Assembly: GCF_017104965.1 (NCBI RefSeq)
Contig: NZ_JAAGPR010000023.1
Coordinates: 1-64,000, forward strand
Length of the DNA stretch: 64,000 bases
Source of the DNA: Paraburkholderia sp. Ac-20340
Lineage (GTDB): Bacteria; Pseudomonadota; Gammaproteobacteria; Burkholderiales; Burkholderiaceae
Reading direction: 5' to 3'
A model generated the notes under the pieces. That model was not told the origin of the DNA, made no database searches, and worked only from the letters and a program-made list of their open reading frames with translations. Each line of letters begins with the position of its first letter. Position 1 is the stretch's first letter. Positions 25,995 to 34,022 of this stretch are shown piece by piece. The position numbers were made by a program, and so were the translations under genes.

Positions 25995-26831
25995 ATGAAA
26001 CGGGCGTCGAGGTTCGTCTATGCGGCTGGTGCCATCGGCGCACTCTGCGCCGGCTTGACCGCCATGCCGGTTTGCGCCGAAGCGCCGGGCAAGACTTCGA
26101 CAGTCGTGTCCGGTACGGTGATCGTCGCCAGACCGGCGGCTACGCAAAACGCGCCTAAAGTCGACCTCGAGCCCGTCCTGCCGAAAGCGGCCACGCCGTC
26201 CACGGTAGCCGCCGCCCCCCATGCGCCGCAACGCCGCGCGCCTGTCGTGCGGGCACGCGCCCGCGCCGCCGTGCAGGACGATACGCCGTTCTCGTTTCGC
26301 GGCATCTCGCTGGGCATTACGCTCACCGCGCTGCGCGAAGCGAACATGATCCGCGCCACGCCGCACGAGAGCACGCTGCTTTGCGAAACTGACGTGGCAG
26401 GCGGCGATATCGGCATGATGCTCAAGAGCTATGCCAGTGCCAATGTGGCCTGCCGCTGGGCGCATCGCACCTCGAACGGCTGGGAGCCCTCGCTCGCCGT
26501 CGTGGCCGGCGCGCCCGCCGTGGATCACGTGCTGCGTTTCGCGCACGACGCGCCAGGCGAGCCGCTGCGGCTCTATGAGATGTCTTTCGTGGTGGACAGC
26601 ATGACGGCTTTCGACCTGCGCGACCTGCTCGCTGCACGTTATGGCAAGCCGCACATGCATGGCAACGCCAATGTGCCGCTACTCGAATGGGACAACGCCT
26701 CCAGCACGATCACGATCTGCATGCTGCCGGATGGCGGACGTGCCACGCTGACTTATCTGTTGAAACCACCCATGCCGCGCCCCAAGGGCTTCGAGCGCGC
26801 GTTGAAGGTCAGCCAGTTCGACGAAGGCTGA
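25995..26831 (+). CDS. secreted protein of unknown function
   Basis: 278 residues with a signal peptide (about 1-29, cleavage near C-A-E-A), a Pro/Ala-rich linker (about 30-95) and a folded C-terminal domain (about 97-270) that begins F-S-F-R-G-I-S-L-G-I-T-L. Three Cys residues in the C-terminal domain may pair in the periplasm. It starts 13 bp after the DUF6726-like gene. I do not recognise the family; the domain start resembles the F.gi.lG.tl opening seen in small periplasmic proteins. Confidence 0.75.
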   Translation: MKRASRFVYAAGAIGALCAGLTAMPVCAEAPGKTSTVVSGTVIVARPAATQNAPKVDLEPVLPKAATPSTVAAAPHAPQRRAPVVRARARAAVQDDTPFSFRGISLGITLTALREANMIRATPHESTLLCETDVAGGDIGMMLKSYASANVACRWAHRTSNGWEPSLAVVAGAPAVDHVLRFAHDAPGEPLRLYEMSFVVDSMTAFDLRDLLAARYGKPHMHGNANVPLLEWDNASSTITICMLPDGGRATLTYLLKPPMPRPKGFERALKVSQFDEG

Positions 26832-26886
26832 TCTGCCAGGCCACCAGGATAGCCACTCCAGCGAGCCCGCCACTACGCGTATCCCG

Positions 26887-27663
26887 ATGAATATGATGAA
26901 ACCTTACCGCCCTCAACACCTTCCGATTAAATCGGAATCCTTACTTTCTGGGAAGAACTGGAAAGCATTCAGCCTTTCGCGGCCCGGCCTTTCGTGGCCC
27001 GGCCTCGGCGGCCTGCTCGCCTGCGCGGCGATCGTCCTGCCGCTCGCCGGTTGCGCCACCAACGATTCGATCGTCGAAACGCCGATGACGCCGCCGCTCG
27101 CCGAAGCGCCGCTCAACGTCAACACGAGCGGCTCGATCTATCAGGCCGGCACGTCGCTCGCGCTTTACGAAACGCCGCGCGCGCAGCGCATTGGCGAAGT
27201 GCTGACGATCCGCCTGTCCGAAACGTATAGCGGCAACGACACCGCCACCGCCGCCGCCAAACGTTCGAGCGACATCACGGCCACGGCCGCCGATCAATCG
27301 ACCGGCACGGCCGCACGTCTCGCGCGTCTGTTCAACATCGGTTCGGCATCGACGACCTTCAACGGCAGCGGCAATCACACGCTTTCGAGCGGCATGACCG
27401 GCACGCTGGCCGTCACCATCATCAGCAAGACGCCGACTGGCAATCTGGTGGTGTCCGGCGAAAAGATCATCGCGATGAGCGGCGAACACCAGCGCCTGCG
27501 TCTGTCCGGCATCGTCAATCCGAACGATGTCGAAGCGGACAATTTCGTGGATTCGAGCAAGATCGCCAATGCGCGTATCGAGCAGGTCGGCCACGGCATG
27601 CTCAACGATGCGACCACCGTGGGCTGGCTGCAGCGCATGTTCCTGAGCGTGCTGACGTTCTAA
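26887..27663 (+). CDS. flgH: flagellar L-ring lipoprotein FlgH (orphan)
   Basis: 258 residues. After an unusually long leader (55 residues) comes a lipobox L-A-G-C (C56), then the FlgH core: G-S-I-Y-Q-A, the I-G-E-V-L-T-I-R-L-S-E motif, G-T-L-A-V-T-I, N-L-V-V-S-G-E-K, R-L-S-G-I-V-N-P-x-D-V and the C-terminal W-L-Q-R-M-F-L. FlgH forms the outer-membrane ring of the flagellar basal body. No flg neighbours exist here; flanking genes are secreted unknowns and a response regulator. The leader DNA contains a short imperfect duplication (residues S-R-P-G-L-S-W-P-G-L). Confidence 0.88.
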   Translation: MNMMKPYRPQHLPIKSESLLSGKNWKAFSLSRPGLSWPGLGGLLACAAIVLPLAGCATNDSIVETPMTPPLAEAPLNVNTSGSIYQAGTSLALYETPRAQRIGEVLTIRLSETYSGNDTATAAAKRSSDITATAADQSTGTAARLARLFNIGSASTTFNGSGNHTLSSGMTGTLAVTIISKTPTGNLVVSGEKIIAMSGEHQRLRLSGIVNPNDVEADNFVDSSKIANARIEQVGHGMLNDATTVGWLQRMFLSVLTF

Positions 27664-27710
27664 GGCGAACGCTGGGCGCGTTGAAGGCTGCTGGCAAGAC
27701 AGATGGAAAA

Positions 27711-27746
27711 AGGGCGGTGCGTCGATTAAAACGCACCGCCCTTTCT
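27711..27746. terminator. bidirectional intrinsic terminator
   Basis: A perfect 12-bp stem, AGGGCGGTGCGT (27711-27722) and its complement (27731-27742), has an 8-nt loop. T-rich sequence follows on + and an A-rich tract precedes it, so it serves both flgH (+) and the response regulator (-). Confidence 0.85.
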
Positions 27747-27748
27747 AT

Positions 27749-28540
27749 TTACTCGGCGTCGCCTTCGAGATCGGCGGCATATTCGCCTTTCTTGTGCTCG
27801 CCTTTATATTCGCTGTAGCGCTCGGCCACGCCCACTTCGCCGTCGGGCACGAATACATAGCCGTGGCCCCAGACCGTCTGCAGATAACGCGGCTCGGAAG
27901 GATCGGTTTCGATCAGCCGGCGCAAACGCCAGATCGCCACGTCCAGGCTGCGATTGCGATAACGCCCCGCTTCGCCGTAGACGATTTCGATGATCTGCTC
28001 GCGCGAAAGAATCGTCATCGCGTGATTGACGAACAGCTTCAGAAACGCGAACTCGCTCGAACGCAGCGGAATACGCTCTTCGTCGCGGAACAACTCGCGC
28101 GAGCGGAAGTCCAGTTCGAACGGCCCGAAGCTGAATGACGCGCGGCTTTCCGGCGCGCCCGTTGCGCTCGCCACGCTGCGGCGGCGCATGACCGTGCGGA
28201 TGCGCGCGGCCAGCTCGCCCGGATCGAACGGTTTGCCCACGTAATCGTCGGCGCCGAACTCCAGGCCGAGCACGCGATCGATCACCTCGTTGCGCGCCGT
28301 CAGCATGATCACCGGCAGATCGTCGCCGCTCGCGCGCAGTTCGCGCAAGGCGCTGATGCCATCGACCTCCGGCATCATGATGTCGAGCACGACAACCTGA
28401 GGCCGTTCGGTACGCAGCTTCTGCTGCAGGGCGCGCGCCGACGGCAGCGCGGTGACGGTAAAGCCGCGCATCTGGAGATATTCGGCCGTGACGTCGCGCA
28501 CGACGGGATCGTCGTCGACGAGAAAAACGTTATTGGTCAT
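27749..28540 (-). CDS. OmpR-family response regulator (orphan)
   Basis: 263 residues. Receiver domain (about 1-120) with acidic pair D10-D11, phospho-acceptor D53 in V-V-L-D-I-M-M-P, T in M-L-T-A-R and K in V-G-K-P-F-D-P. The winged-helix output domain (about 135-235) ends in G-H-G-Y-V-F-V-P, followed by a charged tail of about 30 residues. No kinase gene is adjacent. It is a clear paralogue of the regulator at 30565, which has a kinase partner, so cross-talk or shared kinase use is possible. Confidence 0.92.
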   Translation of the reverse strand: MTNNVFLVDDDPVVRDVTAEYLQMRGFTVTALPSARALQQKLRTERPQVVVLDIMMPEVDGISALRELRASGDDLPVIMLTARNEVIDRVLGLEFGADDYVGKPFDPGELAARIRTVMRRRSVASATGAPESRASFSFGPFELDFRSRELFRDEERIPLRSSEFAFLKLFVNHAMTILSREQIIEIVYGEAGRYRNRSLDVAIWRLRRLIETDPSEPRYLQTVWGHGYVFVPDGEVGVAERYSEYKGEHKKGEYAADLEGDAE

Positions 28541-28656
28541 GCGCAGATCGTAAGGGACACTGCCACGCGCGGGAAAGGCCCCTTACCTTCCCAATCCTTT
28601 CCGAAACTCTTTCCGGAAATACGTGACACGAAAGATTGTGGAGAAATGATGGACGA

Positions 28657-29229
28657 TTACTGCCCGGCCGATGCCGAGTCGAACGTGCTGGCGAGGCGCG
28701 TCTGATCGACCACCATGCTGTCGATCAGACCCTGCAGTTTCACCGCGGCGCTGGAATAGCGGTCGGTGCTCAGGCCATGCACTTCGTAGCGCGCCGTGAC
28801 CGCAATACGGTTGTGCATGAAGATCGTCATATTGATGGTCGACAGATAAGCCTTGCTGTCGTCGCTGAAAGTCGGACGGCCGAATTCGATCGACGCGTTA
28901 TAGACCAGCCGGCCCTCGCAATTGGACGGCTCCGTGCCCGGGCTATAGAGATCTGAGCGCACGCCGCGCCGCGACAGCGCGTATTGCAGCGACGGCACGA
29001 AATCGGCCGCCGTGACCATCGGATTGATTTCGATGCAGACGTCGCTCAGATTCACAGGCCGGCCCGTCACGAATTTCGGCGACGAGTAATTCGACGCAAC
29101 GGCATAACCGGCCTGAATCACGGAACCGGTGGCGTCGGCGGCCGTGATCAGCGTCCACGCGCAGCCGTTGAGTGCGAGCGGCGCAGCGAGCGCCGCCGCG
29201 CAAAATAAGGAGCGGATAACGTTGGGCAT
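28657..29229 (-). CDS. outer-membrane-type lipoprotein of unknown function
   Basis: 190 residues from the ATG at 29229: M-P-N-V-I-R-S-L-F-C-A-A-A-L-A-A-P-L-A-L-N-G-C with a lipobox cysteine at residue 23. The mature part has two further Cys residues (D-V-C-I-E-I and S-N-C-E-G-R) that could form a disulphide, and a beta-rich pattern. It stands between two response-regulator genes; I do not recognise the family. Envelope-stress or efflux-accessory roles are possible but unsupported. Confidence 0.7.
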   Translation of the reverse strand: MPNVIRSLFCAAALAAPLALNGCAWTLITAADATGSVIQAGYAVASNYSSPKFVTGRPVNLSDVCIEINPMVTAADFVPSLQYALSRRGVRSDLYSPGTEPSNCEGRLVYNASIEFGRPTFSDDSKAYLSTINMTIFMHNRIAVTARYEVHGLSTDRYSSAAVKLQGLIDSMVVDQTRLASTFDSASAGQ

Positions 29230-29665
29230 GGAAGCGAAGGACAGAACGCGTCGATAGGCTGCACCGCGAACATCGCGGCAGGCTGCGCGCCGCGCGCAAC
29301 CGGCTGGGCCGGATTGCACGGACGGCAGGACTCGACATGCATCATCGCGGCAAAGCGCGCTGTGCGATGGCGCGGACATCGGCCAATGTTGAAAGTGGCT
29401 TTCCAGTCCTTCGCAAATCTCCCTGCCGGTAAGCACTTTTATGCAGCACCTGCGCCGGATGGCCGCAGATGCGTCGTGCGCGCAATCAATCTCTTACCTC
29501 GCGCGCTCCATTTGAAATGTTTTGTAAGCGGCCTGGCAATCGCCCCGTTGAGCGAGGCTTTGCGCACAGGACGCTGCGCTATCGTTTCCTTGCGGCGAAA
29601 TATGCCGTGGCGACGCGGGACGAGCCGCCTGTCGTCCCTGTCAATTCAACATCATCGTGCCTGAC
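29230..29665. other. 436-bp divergent intergenic region
   Basis: No convincing gene. Open frames on both strands lack ribosome sites and homology. It must contain the promoters for the lipoprotein (-) and the LprI-like gene (+), but I cannot pick out clear -35/-10 pairs. Confidence 0.5.
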
Positions 29666-30475
29666 ATGAACCGAGAAACGAAAACCCGCCGCGCTGACTT
29701 CACCCTGCATCGCGGCCTTGGCGCCGCCGCGCTCGCGCTCTTCGCTACGCTCGCCGTTTCGACGACAGCGCAGGCGGCGAGCTTCCATTGCCCGCACAAC
29801 GCCTCGGCGTCGGAACGCATCGTCTGCACCGACCCGGCGCTGTCCGCGCTCGACGACAAGCTGGCCGCGCTCTATCGCAGCGCCGTCGACGCGACGCCCG
29901 ACGCCACCGCGCTCGAAGCCGACCGCGTGCACCAGTGGCAGTGGCGCCAGCACAACTGTAAAGACAAGGCTTGCGTGACGGACTGGTACAACCGCCGTAT
30001 CGCCGAGCTCGAAGGCGACTACCGCCACGGCCAGCAGGCCACCGCGCAACGCGTGAAGGACGGTGTCGTCGACCAGCATCTGGCCCCGACCGCTCAGGAC
30101 GCCGTGCTGCAGATGAAGGGTATCGAACAGGCGCCGGTCAAGAGCACGGACACGAAGCACGACGACGCACAGGCCAGCGCCGAATCGCTGCGTCTGCGCA
30201 AGATGCCGAGCGGCGTGGTTGCCGATGCACGCTCCAAGCGCCTCGGCGATGCGATGGCCAAGCACATCCCCGCTGCCGCACCGGCTTCGAAAGCCGAAGC
30301 GAACGCGGATTCGGGCAAGGCCGTGGCGAACGCCGCGAGCATCGCTTCGATCGACGACGTGATCGCCAAGGCCGCGAAGCAGCCGGCCAAGCCGGCCGCA
30401 GCGAAGGCTTCTGATCAGACGAATGCGAAGACCGCGCAGACGGCGGTTCAGGAAGCGGCTGTCGCCGTCAAGTAA
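29666..30475 (+). CDS. LprI-like (DUF1311) secreted protein with Ala/Lys-rich tail
   Basis: 269 residues from the ATG at 29666 (GTG at 29657 is an alternative). Signal peptide to about residue 36 (A-Q-A-A). The mature N-terminus has the LprI/DUF1311 pattern: F-H-C-P-x-N-A-S-A-S-E-R-I-V-C-T-D-P-A-L-S-A-L-D-x-K-L-A-A-L-Y, with later C-K-D-K-A-C. In Mycobacterium LprI this domain inhibits lysozyme. The second half (about 145-270) is a low-complexity Ala/Lys/Asp-rich tail. Eighty-nine bp upstream of the two-component pair, so possibly sensed or regulated by it. Confidence 0.8.
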   Translation: MNRETKTRRADFTLHRGLGAAALALFATLAVSTTAQAASFHCPHNASASERIVCTDPALSALDDKLAALYRSAVDATPDATALEADRVHQWQWRQHNCKDKACVTDWYNRRIAELEGDYRHGQQATAQRVKDGVVDQHLAPTAQDAVLQMKGIEQAPVKSTDTKHDDAQASAESLRLRKMPSGVVADARSKRLGDAMAKHIPAAAPASKAEANADSGKAVANAASIASIDDVIAKAAKQPAKPAAAKASDQTNAKTAQTAVQEAAVAVK

Positions 30476-30564
30476 GCCGGGTTGAACCCCGCTTGTAAGT
30501 AAAGGTAAGAATTAGTCACACCGGGGCTATTCATCGAAACGTCGACATCAAATAAAATTTCACG

Positions 30565-31314
30565 ATGAGTCCACACGTTCTCATCGTCGACGACGATCCG
30601 GTCGTGCGCGATCTTCTTTCCCGCTTCCTGCGGACCCACGGCTTCCAGACATCCGTATTGCACGAGGGCACGCACCTCGCGCGTCGGCTCGAGCGCGAGC
30701 GACCCTCGGTCATCGTGCTCGACGTCATGATGCCGGGTACCGACGGCTTGCGCACGCTGGCTGCATTGCGTGCGCAGGGCGACGACATCCCGGTCATCTT
30801 CGCATCCGCGCGTGGCGCGGTGACCGACCGCATCGCCGGGCTCACGCTCGGCGCGGACGATTATGTCGCGAAGCCGTTCGACCCGCAGGAACTGCTGCTG
30901 CGTATCCAGACTGTGTTGCGCCGTCATGGCGCCGTGCCGCCCAGCGCGCCCGAAGCGCGCGAGCGCTGCCAGTTCGGACCGTTCGAGCTCGACTTCGCCA
31001 CGCGTTCGCTGCTGCGCGAAGGCGAGCGCGTGCCGCTGCGCGACAGCATATTCGCGCTCCTGAAGATCTTCGCGCGACACCCCTACCGCGTGCTTTCGCG
31101 CGTATTGATTCATGATCTGCTGCGCGAAGACGGCGAGCCGTTCAACGACCGCAGCCTGGACGTGCCGATCTGGCGTCTGCGCCGCGTGATCGAAGACGAC
31201 CCGGCCCAACCGCGCTTCGTGCAGACCGTGCGAGGCAAGGGCTATGTTTTCGTGCCGCTGCGCGAAGACGAAATCGATGGCACTGCCGCCGCCGATGCCG
31301 ACGCCGGTTCATGA
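30565..31314 (+). CDS. OmpR-family response regulator
   Basis: 249 residues. Receiver with D10-D11, phospho-acceptor D53 (V-L-D-V-M-M-P-G), Ser in place of the switch Thr (F-A-S-A-R-G) and K in V-A-K-P-F-D-P; winged-helix output domain ending G-K-G-Y-V-F-V-P. It overlaps the kinase gene by ATGA at 31311-31314, so the two are translationally coupled. It shares the F-G-P-F-E-L-D-F linker and D-R-S-L-D-V-P-I-W-R-L-R-R recognition region with the orphan regulator at 27749. Confidence 0.93.
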   Translation: MSPHVLIVDDDPVVRDLLSRFLRTHGFQTSVLHEGTHLARRLERERPSVIVLDVMMPGTDGLRTLAALRAQGDDIPVIFASARGAVTDRIAGLTLGADDYVAKPFDPQELLLRIQTVLRRHGAVPPSAPEARERCQFGPFELDFATRSLLREGERVPLRDSIFALLKIFARHPYRVLSRVLIHDLLREDGEPFNDRSLDVPIWRLRRVIEDDPAQPRFVQTVRGKGYVFVPLREDEIDGTAAADADAGS

Positions 31315-32576
31315 ACAATCCGCTGAACACGCTGTTTGGCCGCATGGCCTTGATGTCGGCGCTCGTGCTCTTCGTGGTGCAGGCGTGCTGGTTCGTCATT
31401 TTCGCGCCGCAGCCGCGCCGCCATGAAGTCGAGGGCTTCGAGCGCGGTCTGCTGCTGATGCTGCACGCGGCCAACGGCTCGATGCCCAACGAAGTCGAAC
31501 TGGCGCCCGCGCTGCGCGTGCATCTGGTGCCGACCTGGAACATGCCGGCCGATGTGAAGCTGGCCGTGCCCACGCACGAACCGCTCGCCGATCTGCGCAA
31601 GCAGTTGCTGCGCGATCTGCCCGCAGGCACTGAAATTCTCGCCGATCAGCATCTGCGGCGCGCCGCGCTCTGGGTGCGCTTCGCAGACCACCCCACGTGG
31701 ATCGTCGCGCCCATCGATCTGCCGCCGCCGCCCAATCTGCTGCCGCAGGCCGCCGGCCTGCTCGCCATGTCGCTGCTCGTCGCGCTGCTGGCGATGTGGC
31801 AGATGCAACGCCCGCTCTCCATCATCTCGCAGGCCGCCCGTGCATTCGGCAGCGGCCATCGGCCCGCGCCCGTCAAGGAACGCGGCCCGCGCGAACTGCG
31901 CGACCTGATCGGCTCGTTCAATCGCATGATGAAGCAGCTCAACGAAGCCGACGACGATCAGGCCGTCATGCTCGCAGGCGTGGCGCACGATCTGAAATCG
32001 CCGCTGACGCGCCTCAAATTACGCGCCTCGATGCTGGGCTCGGACCGCGAGCGCCAGCAGCTTTATCGCGAAGTCGATTCGCTCAACGACATCGTCCAGC
32101 AGTTTCTGGAATTCGCGCGCCAGAAGCCCGAATCCGGCCCGGAAGTGGAAGTGGATGCGCTGCTGCGCGAGCAATATTTCTCGGACACCGGCAGCGAAGA
32201 AGACACGCTTTTCAGGCTCGATCTGGGCGCTGGCCCGGCATTCAAGCTGCCGCGCACGCTGCTGGACCGGCTGATGTCGAATATCGTCGACAACGCGCTC
32301 GAACATGGCGAGCCGCCTGTAGAGATCGCCACGCGCCGCGAAGGCACGCAATGGCTGATCGAAGTGCGCGATCACGGCCAGGGCATTCCCGCCGATCGCG
32401 TGGCCGCGGCGATCAAGCCCTTTGTGCGGCTCGACGAAGCGCGCGGCGGCGAAGGTCATTGCGGACTGGGACTGGCGATCGTCACGCGCCTCGTGCGCAA
32501 TCAGGGTGGCCAGTGCACCCTGTCCAACCATCCCGAAGGCGGGCTGCGCATCCAGATCGCGCTGCCCGTTATTTAA
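31311..32576 (+). CDS. EnvZ-like sensor histidine kinase
   Basis: 421 residues. TM1 about 10-32, periplasmic sensor region about 33-143, TM2 about 146-164, HAMP, then H-box V-A-H-D-L-K-S-P-L-T-R with phospho-accepting H226, N-box I-V-D-N-A-L-E-H-G, G1 D-H-G-Q-G-I-P and G2 G-L-G-L-A-I-V. This is the inner-membrane sensor for the regulator at 30565. The periplasmic domain contains no recognisable ligand motif. Confidence 0.93.
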   Translation: MNNPLNTLFGRMALMSALVLFVVQACWFVIFAPQPRRHEVEGFERGLLLMLHAANGSMPNEVELAPALRVHLVPTWNMPADVKLAVPTHEPLADLRKQLLRDLPAGTEILADQHLRRAALWVRFADHPTWIVAPIDLPPPPNLLPQAAGLLAMSLLVALLAMWQMQRPLSIISQAARAFGSGHRPAPVKERGPRELRDLIGSFNRMMKQLNEADDDQAVMLAGVAHDLKSPLTRLKLRASMLGSDRERQQLYREVDSLNDIVQQFLEFARQKPESGPEVEVDALLREQYFSDTGSEEDTLFRLDLGAGPAFKLPRTLLDRLMSNIVDNALEHGEPPVEIATRREGTQWLIEVRDHGQGIPADRVAAAIKPFVRLDEARGGEGHCGLGLAIVTRLVRNQGGQCTLSNHPEGGLRIQIALPVI

Positions 32577-32602
32577 GGCTCAATTAGCCGAGACTCAATT
32601 GC

Positions 32603-32619
32603 CGCGTCAATTTGACGCG
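32603..32619. other. 17-bp palindrome between convergent genes
   Basis: CGCGTCAA (32603-32610), a central T, and TTGACGCG (32612-32619) form a perfect palindrome between the stops of the kinase and the phosphatase-like gene. As RNA it gives a six-pair hairpin without a U-tract; it may be a weak bidirectional terminator. Confidence 0.35.
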
Positions 32620-32626
32620 CGCCGAT

Positions 32627-33568
32627 TTACACCACGAGACGCGCACGCAGGCGATCGACCGTTACCGAGGCCAGACCCAGGCCACTCTCCAGGTAACGGT
32701 TGATATCGCCATAGGAGCGCTGCAAAGCGTCGCAGGCGGCCTGCAGATAGCTGGCCTGTACGGGTGGCGTGAGATTGTCCGCGTCGATTGTGGTCGAGCG
32801 CCACGCGTTCGTCAGCAAAAAATCCTGCACGACGATTTCGAGCGGCACATTGGCGATCAGCAGCAGCAGCGCCGAAGCCCAGCCCGCCACATCCACCGCA
32901 CTACTTCCCACGATCAATTGCGGCCCCGGCGCCTCGGCGATATGTTCGAGTAGCGCGCCATAGGCGATGCACTGCATGCGGCCAGTCACGAATTCGCGCC
33001 ACTGCGCCTGCATCGCCGCATCCAGATCGCCAGCCGTGTAACCCGCGAACGAGCGCGGTCCCGGCGTGCCGAGCACGTTGAGCGACACGCGGTTGGCGCT
33101 CGTCAGCACCGTATCGGGCGTCATGTCGTTTTCGGCGGGCGTACGCAGGTCGTAGACGCACGCGAAGGCCATGCGCTCCAGCGTGACCGCATCCACCGTG
33201 TTGGGCGTGAGCGCGTCGCTGCGGTATAACAGCGCACGTCGCACGTGGGCGCCGTCGCTGGTCGAATAACCCGGCGCCGCGCCGCCGACATCGCGGAAGT
33301 TGGTCACCGAATTCACGACCGGCGAAGGCGCGAACTGCGGGCCGGTGCCGTCCGAATACTCCCCGCCACAGGCGCTCAACAAGGTGCTCGCGCAACCGCC
33401 GAGTGCCAGCACACTCATCGTGCCCTTTAGCAGCGCACGCCGCGGCGGGCTGGCAAGCCCCGCGCTCGCGCCGCGCGCCGCATGGGCGACACCGCCGGAT
33501 ACGGCACCCGGCAAACGCTTGCGCACTTGCCTGAACGAAGAAGAACAGGCGGAGAAAGGAAGAATCAT
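32627..33568 (-). CDS. exported tyrosine-phosphatase-like protein, catalytic residues lost
   Basis: 313 residues from the ATG at 33568. The N-terminus has a Tat-like R-R-A-L-L-K (43-48), a hydrophobic stretch and a lipobox L-S-A-C (C67). The rest fits the bacterial protein-tyrosine-phosphatase family (Y_phosphatase3): N-F-R-D-V-G-G (90-96), L-Y-R-S-D-A-L, Y-D-L-R-T-P-A-E. In active members the P-loop is H-C-x-x-G-K-D-R-T-G; here the aligned stretch 220-229 is V-G-S-S-A-V-D-V-A-G, so Cys becomes Gly221 and Arg becomes Val227. The fold is otherwise intact and the frame is open, so this looks like a pseudoenzyme, perhaps binding phospho-ligands or phosphoinositides at the cell surface. Confidence 0.8.
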   Translation of the reverse strand: MILPFSACSSSFRQVRKRLPGAVSGGVAHAARGASAGLASPPRRALLKGTMSVLALGGCASTLLSACGGEYSDGTGPQFAPSPVVNSVTNFRDVGGAAPGYSTSDGAHVRRALLYRSDALTPNTVDAVTLERMAFACVYDLRTPAENDMTPDTVLTSANRVSLNVLGTPGPRSFAGYTAGDLDAAMQAQWREFVTGRMQCIAYGALLEHIAEAPGPQLIVGSSAVDVAGWASALLLLIANVPLEIVVQDFLLTNAWRSTTIDADNLTPPVQASYLQAACDALQRSYGDINRYLESGLGLASVTVDRLRARLVV

Positions 33569-33699
33569 CGATAGAAAGCGAGTAATGGTGCTCGCGTTCC
33601 GGCGAGCCCGCGGCGGCGAATTGATGCCGCGCGCGTAAAAAATGGAAAGTTGAAGTTTACCGGCAGATCGCCAGAAATGGGTTACGTCGCAAGACTCAG

Positions 33700-33714
33700 T
33701 AATAATCTGTATTA
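33700..33714. promoter_or_regulatory. TAATA/TATTA dyad upstream of flhC region
   Basis: TAATA and TATTA around ATCTG (33700-33714) form a short AT-rich dyad in the 454-bp gap between the phosphatase-like gene and flhC. It could serve the divergent phosphatase-like gene. Confidence 0.25.
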
Positions 33715-33793
33715 CCTGGTATTGCATGACACGGGATGGCGACGCCATCATGCCCCGCCGAAAACGCCACGTCACGGACGTTTTCCGCCACAA

Positions 33794-33833
33794 ATCTTTC
33801 CTTATCTTTCCAATTCAACATAGCTGGAAAGAT
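33794..33833. promoter_or_regulatory. ATCTTTCC repeat cluster upstream of flhC
   Basis: Two direct copies of ATCTTTCC (33794-33801 and 33804-33811) are followed by the exact inverted copy TGGAAAGAT (33825-33833), giving a 9-bp perfect inverted repeat with a 12-bp spacer. It lies about 100 bp upstream of the flhC promoter, a position suited to an activator or upstream repressor. Confidence 0.4.
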
Positions 33834-33936
33834 CGTATGAAACCCCATTTTTCATCGCGCCTTTGCCAGCGCGGGGCGCGGCGAAAAGCCCTTGATTTCA
33901 TTAACGAAACTTCCAATTACTTCCAAAATATTATTC

Positions 33937-33964
33937 TTGACGCTCAATCTCCCGCTTCTATAAT
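33937..33964 (+). promoter_or_regulatory. sigma-70 promoter of flhC
   Basis: TTGACG (33937-33942), 16-bp spacer, TATAAT (33959-33964). This is the best sigma-70 match I see in the window. It would start transcription near 33971, leaving a leader of about 50 nt before the flhC ATG. Confidence 0.75.
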
Positions 33965-34022
33965 CGCCCGTGAATTCAGGCATGGACGCCACGCTGTCTG
34001 ATGCTCATGGGAGTGCAACGTC

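Noticed and set aside
33726..34001. 91-codon open frame upstream of flhC
   Set aside because: It overlaps the flhC promoter and repeat cluster, has no ribosome site and resembles no protein; it is not flhD.
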